Source: Verrucomicrobiales bacterium (lineage in GTDB: Bacteria > Verrucomicrobiota > Verrucomicrobiia > Verrucomicrobiales > DEV007). Taken from it: a stretch of 64,000 nt of DNA. A program made the translations under genes and the position numbers. Where the stretch lies: NCBI GenBank assembly GCA_016795505.1, contig JAEUHH010000005.1:27979-91978 (forward strand), in the 5' to 3' direction. Below the pieces are notes generated by a model. The model searched no databases. It saw only the letters and a list, made by a program, of their open reading frames with translations, and was not told the DNA's origin. Shown piece by piece: positions 1 to 9,455 of this stretch. Position 1 is the first letter of the stretch. Each line of letters opens with the position of its first letter.

Positions 1-1107
1 CGCCCGCGTGGCGCGAACTCCGAAATAGGGGCTGAGCAATACCTGATCCGCGCTCAAACCATTGATCGGCTCGTCCGGAAGTTGAACGGGGGTCCCGTCC
101 CGCATCACCCAAATATTCGGCCACTCCAGGCTGCCGGTGATGAGCGGGCTGTGACTGGTGAAGATGAATTGCAACCGTCGAAAAGTGGATGCCAGAGTCA
201 GAATGATCGAACGCTGCCAGTCCGGATGCAGATGGAGATCGATCTCATCGACCATGACGACGCCTTCGATGTCGCGGAGTTTCGCACCCGACTTGCTCCA
301 AAAACAAACGTGATAGAGGAGGTCGCTGATCCAACCGATGAAGGCCCGGTAGCCGTCGGATAGAGCGGCAAAGGGAATCTCCGTGCCATCCTTCTCGACG
401 AAGTACTCGCCGCCCCGGTAAATCCCGGTGAAACGATACTGGTTGCCCAACAACTCGTCCATCAGGTGGATGACTTGTTTGGTGCGCCCGGCATTGGAGA
501 ATTGGGGCAGCCAGTGGGCCAGCTGGACCATCGTCAACTCCTCGTCAAACAGGCTCTGCACCCGCTGGTAGCGGAGATTGGTGTGCTTGGATCGGGTGGT
601 GATGAACTCCTTGGCGGGAGCCATTCGCCGCGTGGCGCCGTAGCCGAGGACCAGAAATGCCGGCGATTCTTTCGACTGCATGGGCGCGAACAATCCACCC
701 CGTGGAGTCGTGTCCACGATGGTGTCCTCGTCGCCATCGCGGCTTAGTAGCGTGAAGAGTTCCGCCTCCTGGGCGGCCTGTTTGCCGGTGTCCTGCCTGG
801 TCAGGACCACCCGCGCCCGCGCCTCAGTCAACGGGAGGGAGCGATTGGCCGCCGCATGGAAGTCTCTGCGGACCAGGGAATAGGCGAAAAAGCCGGAGTT
901 CTGGAGTGCTGGAGCCAGCAGGGCCAGGGCAGACCCCTTTAGGATCGTGGATTTTCCCGCGCCATTGTTGCCGAGGATCAGATTGACATTGTCCAACGTG
1001 GCGACCGGTGGCTCGCCGACTTTCGCCTTCCTCCCCGGAAACTGGAATTGCAACGATGCCGACTCGAAGCAACGCAGGTTCCGAAGTTCGAGGGTTCGGA
1101 GATACAC
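1..1107 (-). CDS. AAA/ABC-type ATPase, 3' end beyond the window
   Basis: The reading frame is open from a GTG at 1107 leftwards off the window edge, so only the N-terminal 369 codons are visible. Seen: Walker A GNNGAGKST at about residues 46-54, a Walker B ending MVDEIDLHLHP near residue 285, and an H-loop FTSHSPL about 30 residues later. This is the layout of SMC/RecF-like AAA ATPases of the AAA_21/AAA_15 type, which act in DNA metabolism or as sensors in defence modules. No effector partner is visible because the downstream side is cut. The start is uncertain: no ATG is available before the conserved beta-strand YLRTLELRNLRCF, and GTG at 1107 lies directly in front of it. A lipoprotein gene ends 84 bp upstream on the same strand. 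Specific function unknown. Confidence 0.75.
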   Translation of the reverse strand, partial: MYLRTLELRNLRCFESASLQFQFPGRKAKVGEPPVATLDNVNLILGNNGAGKSTILKGSALALLAPALQNSGFFAYSLVRRDFHAAANRSLPLTEARARVVLTRQDTGKQAAQEAELFTLLSRDGDEDTIVDTTPRGGLFAPMQSKESPAFLVLGYGATRRMAPAKEFITTRSKHTNLRYQRVQSLFDEELTMVQLAHWLPQFSNAGRTKQVIHLMDELLGNQYRFTGIYRGGEYFVEKDGTEIPFAALSDGYRAFIGWISDLLYHVCFWSKSGAKLRDIEGVVMVDEIDLHLHPDWQRSIILTLASTFRRLQFIFTSHSPLITGSLEWPNIWVMRDGTPVQLPDEPINGLSADQVLLSPYFGVRATRA

Positions 1108-1191
1108 TGGATCGGAGGGGTGGGAGACGAGGACCGGAAATCGTTCCGGGACGTGATCCCTGGCGGCTCGCCCGATTCGGGGCGATCCAAG

Positions 1192-1782
1192 TCAGGGCAC
1201 GCGGAAATAGATCTTCTTCCCGGGATTGCCCGGATCGGGGATCTCCACCGGCGTGCCGGGCGGGAGGGGCTTGCCGGATGGCTTGCCGCCCTCGAACTGC
1301 TCGATGGAAATCTCGCCGAGCTTGTCATTCGGCGAGGGCAAAGTCACTGAAAGAGGCTTGCCGGGCACCCCTTTGGCGAAGGGCATCTGCGAGACCGAGG
1401 GCGGGCCGCTGGGCTTCTTTTCCTCCTTCGGCGGTTCGGCGGCGGGTTTGTCGGCGGCGGCAGTTGTCTGTCCGTCGCGGGGACGCTCGGCCGGGGTGTC
1501 GGTGGGAGCCGGGTTGTTCGCATTCGATCCCGGGGCGCCGGCCTCGTCGCCGGAATAGCCGAAACGGCTGCCGGAGGCGCCTTGATTTTGTTGGTTGCCG
1601 GGCTTGGCCTTGGTGTTGCCCCCGGGCAGTTTGGGCGCCTGTTCGGTGCCACCGTGACCGTAGCGGGGCGGCCGCTGCCAGATCTGCGATTCGCTGCCGG
1701 GCGGCGGCTCGACGCAACTGGCGAGCAGCGTCAGCAAAGCCGCGCCAGCCAGGGAAAGGGTGAGGGAACGGAGAATCTTCAT
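1192..1782 (-). CDS. Small proline-rich lipoprotein, unknown function
   Basis: The 196-residue product begins with a lipoprotein signal: positively charged MKILR, a hydrophobic core, then the lipobox LLAS before Cys23. The mature protein is probably lipid-anchored in the outer or inner membrane. Residues about 45-140 are low complexity (Pro, Gly, Ala, Asn, Lys), like a flexible spacer. The last 60 residues are more ordered and end in KIYFRVP. ATG at 1782 was chosen because it begins the signal peptide; the open frame runs further upstream to 1890 but that part looks non-coding. It lies between gatB and the ATPase on the same strand. The family is not recognised. Confidence 0.7.
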   Translation of the reverse strand: MKILRSLTLSLAGAALLTLLASCVEPPPGSESQIWQRPPRYGHGGTEQAPKLPGGNTKAKPGNQQNQGASGSRFGYSGDEAGAPGSNANNPAPTDTPAERPRDGQTTAAADKPAAEPPKEEKKPSGPPSVSQMPFAKGVPGKPLSVTLPSPNDKLGEISIEQFEGGKPSGKPLPPGTPVEIPDPGNPGKKIYFRVP

Positions 1783-2008
1783 GTTTCGCGAGGGATTCGA
1801 CCCGCGATCCAGATCTCCCGGCGAGAGGGTACCTCCCCCCATCCACCGCAGAAAGCCGGACCGCTCAGGTCCACCTTTTTCAAACGACAAACGTAGAAAG
1901 GCCGCGACGTAAACTCAAGTGGTAATGCGGCGGATTTGAGCGATCCGGCGGAAAATCCGTCGCCCCGGATGCGGACGGTGCCGGGGAGGACCTCGGCGTC
2001 GGCCCGAA

Positions 2009-3472
2009 TCACCCGCGCAGCTTGGCGAGAATGGCTTCCGTCACGAGCTTGGGGTTGGCCTTTCCCTTGGAGAGCTTCATCACCTGACCGGTGAGGAAAT
2101 TCGCCGCCTTGTCGTTGCCGTCCCGGATCTCCTGAGCGGGGCCGGCATGGGCGGCGATGACCTGATCGATGAAGGCATCGATCTCACCGGTGTCCGCGGG
2201 CTCGAAGCCTTTGGCTTTGGCGATCGCGGCAGGGTCCCCCGCGGGATCGGCAAACAGGTCGGCGAACACCTCGCGGGCCTGCGTCCCTGACAGGGCGCCG
2301 GACTCGACCAGATCGACGAGGGCGCGGATCTTCTCCGGAACGACGGGACAGTCGGCGATGCCGAGGGAGTGCTCGTTGAGGTAGGCGAGCAGGGTGTTGA
2401 TGATCCAGTTGGCGACCTTTTTCGGGGCGGTGGCGCCGCGGGCGGCCGCCTCGTAGTAGTCGGCGAGGGCGCGATCGCTGGCGAGGACGGAGGCGTCGTA
2501 GTGGGTGATGCCGTAGTCGCTCTCGAAGCGGGCGACCTTGGCATGGGGCAGCTCGGGGAGACCCTCGCGCTCGCGGGCCACCAGATCGGGCGTGCGAACG
2601 GGCAGCAGATCGGGGTCGGGGAAATACCGGTAGTCGTGCGCCTGCTCCTTGGTGCGCATCTCGGACGTCTCACCGAGGTCGTCATCCCAGCGCCGGGTCG
2701 ACTGGATCAGCGGGATGCCGGTGCGCAGGCACTCGATCTGGCGGCCGATCTCGTAGTGGAGGGCGCGGCGCACGGCGGAGACGGAATTGAGGTTTTTCAG
2801 CTCGATCTTGGTCCCCAACTCGGTCTGGCCGACGGGACGCACCGAGACATTCACGTCGCAGCGCATCTGGCCCTTTTCCATGTCGGCATCGGACAGGTCG
2901 CCATAAACGAGAATCTGGCGCAGCGAATTCAGGTAGGCGGCGGCCTCCTCGGGCGAGTCGATGTCGGGCTCCGAGACGATCTCCATCAGCGGAGTGCCGG
3001 CGCGGTTGAAGTCAATGGTGGTGAAAGAGGAATGATGGGTGGATTTGGCGACATCCTCCTCCAGATGGATGCGGGTGAGCTGGACCACCTTGCCGGGGCG
3101 GGCGATGGACTTTTGCGCATCTTTCGGGTAAGCCAGATCGTACAGGGGCACGCCGCCGCCGAGGCAGAGGGGCAGATCGTACTGGGAGATCTGGTAATTC
3201 TTCGGCATGTCGGGGTAGAAGTAGTTTTTCCGGTCCCACTTGACCACCGGCGGCGTTTCACAGCCGAGGAGGAGACCGGCGCGGATGGTCATCTCGATGG
3301 CGCCGCGGTTCAGCACCGGCAGGGCACCGGGCAGCCCGAGGCAGGTGGGACAGGTCAGGGTATTCGGCGGCTCGCCGAAGCGCACCTCGCAGCCGCAGAA
3401 CATCTTGGTGCGGGTCTTGAGCTGGACGTGGACTTCGAGACCGATGCTCGTGATGTACTCTGTCTGTGACAT
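2009..3472 (-). CDS. gatB: Asp-tRNA(Asn)/Glu-tRNA(Gln) amidotransferase subunit B
   Basis: This is the 487-residue tRNA-binding and kinase subunit of the GatCAB amidotransferase. The complex converts mischarged Glu-tRNA(Gln) or Asp-tRNA(Asn) to the correct amide form in the cytoplasm. The N-terminus IGLEVHVQLKTRTKMFCGC is typical, with Cys residues at 26 and 28 and a CPTCLGLPGALPVLN segment contributing to the zinc site. The internal block RPVGQTELGTKIELKNLNS is conserved. The C-terminal 140 residues match the GatB/YqeY tail and end in ANPKLVTEAILAKLRG. Length is normal for the family. gatA and gatC are not in the window. The next gene upstream on the same strand is a CvpA-like membrane protein, 33 bp away. 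Confidence 0.97.
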   Translation of the reverse strand: MSQTEYITSIGLEVHVQLKTRTKMFCGCEVRFGEPPNTLTCPTCLGLPGALPVLNRGAIEMTIRAGLLLGCETPPVVKWDRKNYFYPDMPKNYQISQYDLPLCLGGGVPLYDLAYPKDAQKSIARPGKVVQLTRIHLEEDVAKSTHHSSFTTIDFNRAGTPLMEIVSEPDIDSPEEAAAYLNSLRQILVYGDLSDADMEKGQMRCDVNVSVRPVGQTELGTKIELKNLNSVSAVRRALHYEIGRQIECLRTGIPLIQSTRRWDDDLGETSEMRTKEQAHDYRYFPDPDLLPVRTPDLVAREREGLPELPHAKVARFESDYGITHYDASVLASDRALADYYEAAARGATAPKKVANWIINTLLAYLNEHSLGIADCPVVPEKIRALVDLVESGALSGTQAREVFADLFADPAGDPAAIAKAKGFEPADTGEIDAFIDQVIAAHAGPAQEIRDGNDKAANFLTGQVMKLSKGKANPKLVTEAILAKLRG

Positions 3473-3505
3473 GATGGATGGAAAAAGGGGGGGCGGGATT
3501 GGCGG

Positions 3506-4423
3506 TCACTGACCGGTTCCCGAGCCGGCGGCCCGCTCCTCGGCGGTGGGAGCGGTGTCCTCCGGGTCGCGTTGGTAGCTCTCGAGGACCGCCTGCCACT
3601 CGGGCGAAAGGAGAAACTCGTCGATGAGCCGTGGCAGCTCCAGCGAGCTGAGCAGGGGCCGCAGCGTCGGGTCGATCGCGGCCGACCGCACGTCGGGATG
3701 CCGCAACAGGCCGATCCGGTCGCCTTTTTCATTGAGCGCCTTCACCCCTGCGTTGCCCAGGAGCGCCTGGAAGGCGGGCGCGGCGATGACGGCCTTGGAC
3801 TCCGGGTCCTCCGTGAGGTGCTTGAAAAGCGGCTCCTTCTTCGAGGCGATGAGCAGTCCGACGAGCGCGCGCTCCTGGGTGCGACCGACCGGCTCGATGA
3901 GGTCGAGCGCGTCACGCACGCCCGGCAGGGACTCGATGCTGTCCCGCCACTGGGCCGGCATGGGACGCTGGGGATAGTTCTTGGCGAGGAAGTCCCGGCC
4001 CGGGGACGCCAGCAACTCGAAGCGCCGCAGATCCACCAGCGTCCCGCCGACCCGCAGGCCCATGGCGAGGATGGCGATGGTGAGCAGGCTGGGCACCAGG
4101 GAAACCAGTGCACCACCGAAACCCTCGGCGAAAAAGTGGAGCGGCCCATCCGGCTCGAACAGGGCGAGCAACGCCGCCTTCACCACCGCGCGGATGATCA
4201 GGTAAACGATCAGCCCGGCCACGAAGGCGATGGCGAGCTTCACCCCCAGGCTGAAGGCGAGCCCGGCGATGACGAAATTGTAGAGCAGCATGCCGCCCAC
4301 GATGCCCCCCAGCGCGCCGGTGACGCCCCAGATCATGCCCAGCACGCCATTTCGCCATGCCTGGGCGGCAAAGGCGATGACGAGGCCAACGGAGAGGAGG
4401 AGGAAGAAGTGCTCGGCGTACAT
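3506..4423 (-). CDS. CvpA-like inner-membrane protein
   Basis: The protein has 305 residues. The first 120 contain about four hydrophobic segments (roughly 5-22, 28-55, 60-82 and 100-122), including the glycine-rich stretch GALGGIVGGMLLYN typical of CvpA/colicin-V-production-type membrane proteins. Residues about 130-305 are hydrophilic and probably cytoplasmic or periplasmic; they include repeated short helices and end in a charged tail. The family is best known for a poorly understood role in membrane physiology. The gene lies between aroC (77 bp upstream) and gatB (33 bp downstream), all on the minus strand, so they may be co-transcribed. The CvpA assignment rests on topology and glycine pattern, not on a strict motif. 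Confidence 0.6.
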   Translation of the reverse strand: MYAEHFFLLLSVGLVIAFAAQAWRNGVLGMIWGVTGALGGIVGGMLLYNFVIAGLAFSLGVKLAIAFVAGLIVYLIIRAVVKAALLALFEPDGPLHFFAEGFGGALVSLVPSLLTIAILAMGLRVGGTLVDLRRFELLASPGRDFLAKNYPQRPMPAQWRDSIESLPGVRDALDLIEPVGRTQERALVGLLIASKKEPLFKHLTEDPESKAVIAAPAFQALLGNAGVKALNEKGDRIGLLRHPDVRSAAIDPTLRPLLSSLELPRLIDEFLLSPEWQAVLESYQRDPEDTAPTAEERAAGSGTGQ

Positions 4424-4499
4424 GGAGGTGGGAGGGTGTGGAGTGGAGTTGTTCGACTGGCTCCCCGGTGGTTAAAAGAGGGCCATCCGACCGCGTTAG

Positions 4500-5597
4500 T
4501 CAACCCCCATTACCTCCGCACTGGGCACGCTGCCGCAGCGCGTGGTCGCAGAGCACCAGGGCCGCCATCGCCTCGACCATGGGCACGGCCCGGGGCAGCA
4601 CACAGGGGTCGTGACGCCCGCGGCCGGTGAGCTGCGTGTCCTCGCCAGTGGCCGAGACAGTCTCCTGCGCGGTCATGATGGTGGCTGTGGGTTTGAAGGC
4701 GACCCGAAAAACGATCGGCTCACCGTTCGAGATGCCGCCCTGGATGCCGCCGGAGCGGTTCGTCCGGGTGCGCACCCGCTCCCCGTCCATATAAAAGGCA
4801 TCATTGTGCTCGCGGCCGGTCAGTCGGGTGCCCGCAAAGCCGGACCCGATCTCAAAGCCCTTGGTGGCTGGCAGGCTGAGCATGCCTTTCGCCAGTTCGG
4901 CCTCCAGTTTGTCGAAAACGGGCTCGCCGAGACCCGCCGGCACCCCGCGGATCACGCACTCCACGACTCCGCCGACGGAATTGCCCTCGCTGCGCATGGC
5001 TTTGATCAGGTCGATCATGGGCTCCACGGCGTTCGGGTCCGCGGTGCGGACGATGTTCGACTCGACTTGGTCGAAGGTGACGCGATCCGGATCGACAGCG
5101 GCCTCGATGCCCTGGATCGACTTCACGTAGGCCACGATCTCGAGTGAGGGCGCGAACTGGGCGACGAGCACTTTTTTGGCGACCGCCGCCGCCGCGACGC
5201 GGCCGATGGTCTCGCGGGCCGACGCCCGGCCCCCGCCCTGCCAGTTTCGCAGGCCATACTTGGCATCGTAGGTGAAATCCGCGTGGGAAGGCCGGTATTT
5301 TTCCGCCATTTCGGTGTAGGCCTCGGGCCGGGCGTCCTTGTTCCGCACCACCACGGCGATGGGAGTGCCCAGCGTCACGCCCCCGAATACGCCCGACAGG
5401 ATCTCGCAGCGGTCTTCCTCCGCCCGCGGAGTCACGATCTCCGACTGGCCGGGCTTGCGCCGGTCGAGATCGATCTGGATGTCGGACTCGGAGAGCGGAA
5501 TCCGGGGCGGACAACCGTCGATGATCGCGCCGACGCCGCCTCCGTGCGATTCGCCGAAAGTGTGGACGCGAAAGAGCTGGCCGAAAGTCGAGGACAT
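4500..5597 (-). CDS. aroC: Chorismate synthase
   Basis: The 365-residue enzyme catalyses the last shikimate-pathway step, the FMN-dependent conversion of EPSP to chorismate, which feeds aromatic amino acid synthesis. Seen: the N-terminal signature [17 protein letters not shown], the central block [17 protein letters not shown], a C-terminal [16 protein letters not shown], and [20 protein letters not shown]. All are catalytic or FMN-contact blocks of AroC, and length is normal. ATG at 5597 gives the expected N-terminus [19 protein letters not shown]. It is followed on the same strand by the CvpA-like gene, 76 bp away. trpB, which uses chorismate-derived substrate, lies elsewhere in the window. 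Confidence 0.97.
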   Translation of the reverse strand: MSSTFGQLFRVHTFGESHGGGVGAIIDGCPPRIPLSESDIQIDLDRRKPGQSEIVTPRAEEDRCEILSGVFGGVTLGTPIAVVVRNKDARPEAYTEMAEKYRPSHADFTYDAKYGLRNWQGGGRASARETIGRVAAAAVAKKVLVAQFAPSLEIVAYVKSIQGIEAAVDPDRVTFDQVESNIVRTADPNAVEPMIDLIKAMRSEGNSVGGVVECVIRGVPAGLGEPVFDKLEAELAKGMLSLPATKGFEIGSGFAGTRLTGREHNDAFYMDGERVRTRTNRSGGIQGGISNGEPIVFRVAFKPTATIMTAQETVSATGEDTQLTGRGRHDPCVLPRAVPMVEAMAALVLCDHALRQRAQCGGNGG

Positions 5598-5666
5598 GAG
5601 GCGCCCAATAGAGCGGGAAAACGGCCAAACCGCAACCGTTTCAAGCCTTCGCCGGGACCGGCTCCG

Positions 5667-6422
5667 TCACGAAAAGGACGACAGCAGATAGCGCAGCTCC
5701 TCCTCGGCATTCTCCCCCGGCTTCAGCGTCTCCGTGACCATTTCCAGGAGCGTTTCGCGATATCTCTGCCGGAGCCGATGGACCGCCACCCGGAAAGCCC
5801 CCGGCGTCATGCCCAATTTCGCCGCCACCTCAGCGCTCTGCGGGCGACCAGCCCGACTTCCGGGTTCGATGAAATCCTTCAGATAGAAAAAGTGATCGAT
5901 CGCCCCTTCGCTGCGGTATTTCTCGGACAGAACATCGATCACCTTGTCGAGCAGGGAAAGCGCCCACTGCCGGTCGAAGGCCATTTCCGGCGTCAGGCTC
6001 TCTCCCGCCTGGATTCGGCCCAGTTCGGCTTCGATTGGGGCGGAATCGATCGACACGCCGATCAGCGAGCCGCCCCGCTTCTGCCGGTGCTGCCGATGCC
6101 ACTCGCTGGCGAGGTGGCGCTTCACGGCCCTGAGGAGGTAGTTCCGCAGGCGGCCCTTTTCGGCATCCAAATCATCCACATGGTTCAGCCTGAGGAAGCG
6201 GGCAAAAAAATCCTGGGTCAGATCCTCGGCATCCTCGGGCGAATGCCCGCGAAGGCGGATGTAGGAGTAAATCGGCCGCCAATAAAGCCGGCACAACTCC
6301 GTGACTGCCTCGCGTCGGAAAGCCGTGGAATCACCCAATTGGGCCTGCCAGACGAGCGTCCATTTCGTCTCCGGGAATGGCTCCCTCTCTGTCCCGATCA
6401 TCGCCATGTCGATGAGTATCAT
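5667..6422 (-). CDS. ECF-type RNA polymerase sigma factor
   Basis: The product has 251 residues. Region 2 shows as the SPEDAEDLTQDFFARFL block with GRLRNYLLRAVKRHLASEW. Region 4 shows as RPQSAEVAAKLGMTPGAFRVAVHRLRQRYRETLL, a helix-turn-helix. The long linker (about 80 residues) and the QDFF signature resemble large planctomycete/verrucomicrobial ECF groups often linked to Ser/Thr kinases. The ORF extends upstream to 6683, but that part has no sigma homology. ATG at 6422 (MILIDMAMIG) was chosen; an in-frame ATG 15 bp downstream is an alternative. No anti-sigma factor gene is adjacent. It is divergent from the cysteine desulfurase gene. Confidence 0.85.
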   Translation of the reverse strand: MILIDMAMIGTEREPFPETKWTLVWQAQLGDSTAFRREAVTELCRLYWRPIYSYIRLRGHSPEDAEDLTQDFFARFLRLNHVDDLDAEKGRLRNYLLRAVKRHLASEWHRQHRQKRGGSLIGVSIDSAPIEAELGRIQAGESLTPEMAFDRQWALSLLDKVIDVLSEKYRSEGAIDHFFYLKDFIEPGSRAGRPQSAEVAAKLGMTPGAFRVAVHRLRQRYRETLLEMVTETLKPGENAEEELRYLLSSFS

Positions 6423-6803
6423 GACAGAAAATCCGATCTCGGCGCTGGCGAAATCCCGTCTCGGGCGCTTTCCGGCGGAAAAAAGCGCAAAATTTTCTCT
6501 CCACCTCGTAACATTCCAGCAAAAACACCGTAGGTAAATGTTGTCGACGTCTCGGGACTGACGGCTAACGCGCTTCCAGGGGGGAACCACCGGCGGCCCG
6601 ATTCGTCGACACTGCCTGGCGCCGGGGCCATTTTTAGGTTCGGCAGCAAGTTTCCAGGGGGCTGACGTTCCTACGAGGACCATCAGATGTCACCCCGGCG
6701 CCAGGCGATCGTTTCCCTGCCGGAAAGCGACGGCAGGCCGGCTTCGCGCCCGGCCGGGCTTGGCAATACAGCCGCCATCCGCGATAGTTCCGGACTCCAA
6801 GCC

Positions 6804-7991
6804 GTGATCTATCTCGACAACAACGCCACCACCCGCATCCATCCCGCCGTCCGCGACGCGATGCTGCCGTGGTTGTCCGAAGAAGGCTACGGCAATCCCT
6901 CGGCCGGCTACCGATTCGGCAAAGCCGCGCGCCAGGCCGTCGACCGGGCGCGGGAGCAGGTCGCCGCGCTCATCGATGCCGATCCGGAGGAGATCGTCTT
7001 CACCAGCGGGGGCACGGAGTCGAACAATACCGCCCTCCTCTCGGCTCTGCGCACCTATCCAGACCGGCGGCGCCTAGTCACCAGCACGGTCGAGCACAGC
7101 GCGGTGGAAAACCCCTGCGCCTTTTTCGATGAGACAGGGTATCATCTCCGACGCAACCCTGTTGATGCGTCAGGCCGGCTCGATCTCGACGCCCTGCGCG
7201 ACGCCATCACCCCGGGAGAGACAGCCATCGTCAGCGTGATCTGGGCGAACAACGAGACCGGCGTCCTGTCCCCGGTGGCGGAGGCCGCCGCGATCGCCCG
7301 CGAGGCCGGCGCCCTGTTCCATACCGACGCGGTGCAGGCCGTGGGCAAGTTGCCCGTCTCCGTGCGTGTAGCCGGCGTCGACCTGCTCTCGCTGTCGGGC
7401 CACAAATTCCACGCCCCCAAGGGCATCGGCGCCCTCTACGTGAGCCGGCGCATCCGTTTCGCCCCGATGCTGCTCGGCGGCGGACAGGAGGGAGGCCGCC
7501 GCTCCGGCACGGAAAATGTCGCCGGCATCGTCGCCCTCGGCGCGGCGGCGGAGTTGATGCGCGGCCATCTCGCTGACGGCCTGACCGGGAGGCTGGAAAT
7601 GCTCCGCGACCGGTTCGAAGCCGGCGTGCGGGCCGCCGTCGACGGAGTCGAGGTGAATGGTGATGCCTCGCCCGGCGCGCGGGTGACGAATACCAGCAAC
7701 CTGTACTTTCCCGGCGTCGATGGTGAGGGCCTGCTCATCCTGCTCGATGAGGCCGGCGTGTGCTGCTCCCCGGGCTCGGCCTGTGGCAGTGGATCGGTCA
7801 AGCCGTCCCGGGTGCTCAAGGCGATGGGCCACTCGACGGCCCGGGCGCGCGGCAGTGTGCGGTTTTCGGTGTCGCTTTTCACCACCGGGGAAGAGATCGA
7901 TGCCGCCGTCGCCGCCGTGGCGAAGGCCGTCGGCAAGCTGCGGGTCGTCATGCCGACCGGCGGCAGCCGGGTCGTGTCGCGATCGCGGTGA
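6804..7991 (+). CDS. Cysteine desulfurase (NifS/IscS type)
   Basis: This PLP enzyme removes sulfur from cysteine to give alanine and an enzyme persulfide for Fe-S cluster, thiamine or tRNA thiolation. The 395-residue product begins VIYLDNNATTRIHPAV, the classic start of the family. SGHKFHAPKGIGALY carries the PLP-binding lysine at about residue 201, and SPGSACGSG carries the catalytic cysteine at about 327. The open frame begins 39 codons earlier at ATG 6687, but those residues show no family similarity, so GTG at 6804 is preferred. No scaffold protein gene is adjacent, so the exact NifS/IscS/SufS-like role is open. hflX follows 78 bp downstream on the same strand. Confidence 0.93.
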   Translation: MIYLDNNATTRIHPAVRDAMLPWLSEEGYGNPSAGYRFGKAARQAVDRAREQVAALIDADPEEIVFTSGGTESNNTALLSALRTYPDRRRLVTSTVEHSAVENPCAFFDETGYHLRRNPVDASGRLDLDALRDAITPGETAIVSVIWANNETGVLSPVAEAAAIAREAGALFHTDAVQAVGKLPVSVRVAGVDLLSLSGHKFHAPKGIGALYVSRRIRFAPMLLGGGQEGGRRSGTENVAGIVALGAAAELMRGHLADGLTGRLEMLRDRFEAGVRAAVDGVEVNGDASPGARVTNTSNLYFPGVDGEGLLILLDEAGVCCSPGSACGSGSVKPSRVLKAMGHSTARARGSVRFSVSLFTTGEEIDAAVAAVAKAVGKLRVVMPTGGSRVVSRSR

Positions 7992-8069
7992 CCGGGATGA
8001 CAGGCGCGGTTTCTTTGAAAATCCCCGCCGCCGCCGTATGGTGCCGTTTTTCGCCCTGCTTCCGGAATC

Positions 8070-9389
8070 ATGTTCGACGTTCGTGAGAAACCCCAGATGG
8101 TCGAGCGCGCCTTCCTCATCGGCGTCTACTTCGACCGTGCCGACGCGGACGACGCGCGCAGCCTGCTCGAGGAGTTGGCCGAATTGGTCGGCACGCTCGG
8201 CATCGGCGTGGCCGGTACGGCCTGCGTCTTTGTACGTGACCGGAACGCCCGCTATCTGACCGGCTCGGGCAAGTGCATCGAGCTGATCGAGGAGGCTCGG
8301 TCGATCGGTGCGGACTGCATCGTCTTCGACAACGAACTGGCTCCGATGCAGCAGCGGGCCTGGGAGGAGGAGTCGGGCATCACCGTGATCGACCGCGAGG
8401 AAGTCATCCTGGATATCTTCAAAATGCGTGCCCAGACCAGCGAAGCCCGGCTCCAGGTGGAGCTGGCGCGCATGGAGTACTCCCTGCCCCGGCTGGCCCG
8501 CATGTGGGGCCACCTCGACCGCCAGCGCGGCGGTTCCGGCGGGGGCAAGGGCGGCGGCGGCGCGGCCCGTGGCGAGGGCGAGCAGCAGATCGAGGTCGAC
8601 CGGCGCCTGGCCCGCAAACGCATCGACCGGGTGCGCCGCGAGCTGGAGTCTGTGCGCCAGAATCGTGAGACTCAGCGCAAACAGCGCACCGACACGGGCA
8701 TCCCCCATGCCGCCATCGTCGGCTATACCAACGCGGGCAAGTCCAGCCTGCTCAACAAGCTGTCCGGATCCGACGTGCTGGCTGAGGACAAGTTGTTTGC
8801 CACTCTGGACCCGACCACGAGGCGCATCCAGTTGCCCGACGGCCAGCCGCTCCTGCTCACCGACACGGTGGGATTTGTCCGCAATCTGCCCCACCGGCTC
8901 GTCGAGGCGTTCAAGGCGACGCTGGAAGAGGCCGTGCTGGCCGATTTCCTCATCCACGTGCTCGATGCCAGCGCGCCGCGGATCTACGACTTCTATCAAA
9001 CCACGGTGGATGTCCTCGGCGAACTCGGCGCCGGCGACAAGCCGACCATCGTGGTGCTCAACAAGATCGACCTGCTCGCCGACGATCCCGACCGGCTCCA
9101 CGAACTGAAGGCGCACTTCAATGGCAGCGCCGTTTTCGCCTCCATCCACACGGGTGAGGGGCTTGATCGCCTGATCGACAAGCTCAGCGACCAACTGGTC
9201 CACCGGGTCGGTCGGATGACGCTGCGCATCCCCCAGGCCCGCCGGGATCTCGTCGCCCTGCTGCACCGCGAAGGCAAAATCCTCAAGGAAGACTACGAGG
9301 ACAACGACGTGCTGCTCACCGCAGTGGTGCCGCACGCGATGCGGCATCAATTCGCCCCATTCGAAGAAACGGCCAATGCCGGTGCCTGA
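8070..9389 (+). CDS. hflX: Ribosome-associated GTPase HflX
   Basis: The 439-residue GTPase binds the 50S subunit and can split stalled ribosomes. The N-terminal HflX domain includes DNELAPMQQRAWEEE and a glycine-rich insert (GSGGGKGGGG) before the coiled helix IDRVRRELESVRQNRETQR. The G domain shows G1 GYTNAGKSSLLNKLSG, G3 DTVGFVRNLP with the family signature LVEAFKATLEEA, and G4 NKIDLL. The 3' end (last 42 codons plus 41 bp after the stop) is duplicated 855 bp downstream, on the far side of a toxin-antitoxin pair. This copy remains intact. Confidence 0.96.
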   Translation: MFDVREKPQMVERAFLIGVYFDRADADDARSLLEELAELVGTLGIGVAGTACVFVRDRNARYLTGSGKCIELIEEARSIGADCIVFDNELAPMQQRAWEEESGITVIDREEVILDIFKMRAQTSEARLQVELARMEYSLPRLARMWGHLDRQRGGSGGGKGGGGAARGEGEQQIEVDRRLARKRIDRVRRELESVRQNRETQRKQRTDTGIPHAAIVGYTNAGKSSLLNKLSGSDVLAEDKLFATLDPTTRRIQLPDGQPLLLTDTVGFVRNLPHRLVEAFKATLEEAVLADFLIHVLDASAPRIYDFYQTTVDVLGELGAGDKPTIVVLNKIDLLADDPDRLHELKAHFNGSAVFASIHTGEGLDRLIDKLSDQLVHRVGRMTLRIPQARRDLVALLHREGKILKEDYEDNDVLLTAVVPHAMRHQFAPFEETANAGA

Positions 9390-9430
9390 GCCGTTGCCGG
9401 CGAAGCGGGTGCGTTGGGCAGGTGATGCGG
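9262..9430. repeat. Direct repeat copy 1 (hflX 3' end), left flank of VapBC
   Basis: This is a 169-bp segment covering the last 42 codons of hflX, its stop codon and 41 bp beyond. It recurs at 10117-10285 with about a dozen differences, nearly all in the first half; from the sequence for PHAMRHQF onwards only one base differs. The two copies bracket the toxin-antitoxin genes. Confidence 0.95.
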
Positions 9431-9455
9431 GGTTCGGCCCGCTGCGCCCTGCCAT

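Noticed and set aside
1779..2012. A 77-codon minus frame between gatB and the lipoprotein
   Set aside because: It starts at GTG overlapping the gatB stop and runs through the lipoprotein upstream region, with no family similarity and no clear ribosome site.
7170..9455. A 761-codon open frame on the minus strand across nifS and hflX
   Set aside because: It is antisense to two clear genes, has no recognisable domain, and long antisense frames are expected in GC-rich DNA.
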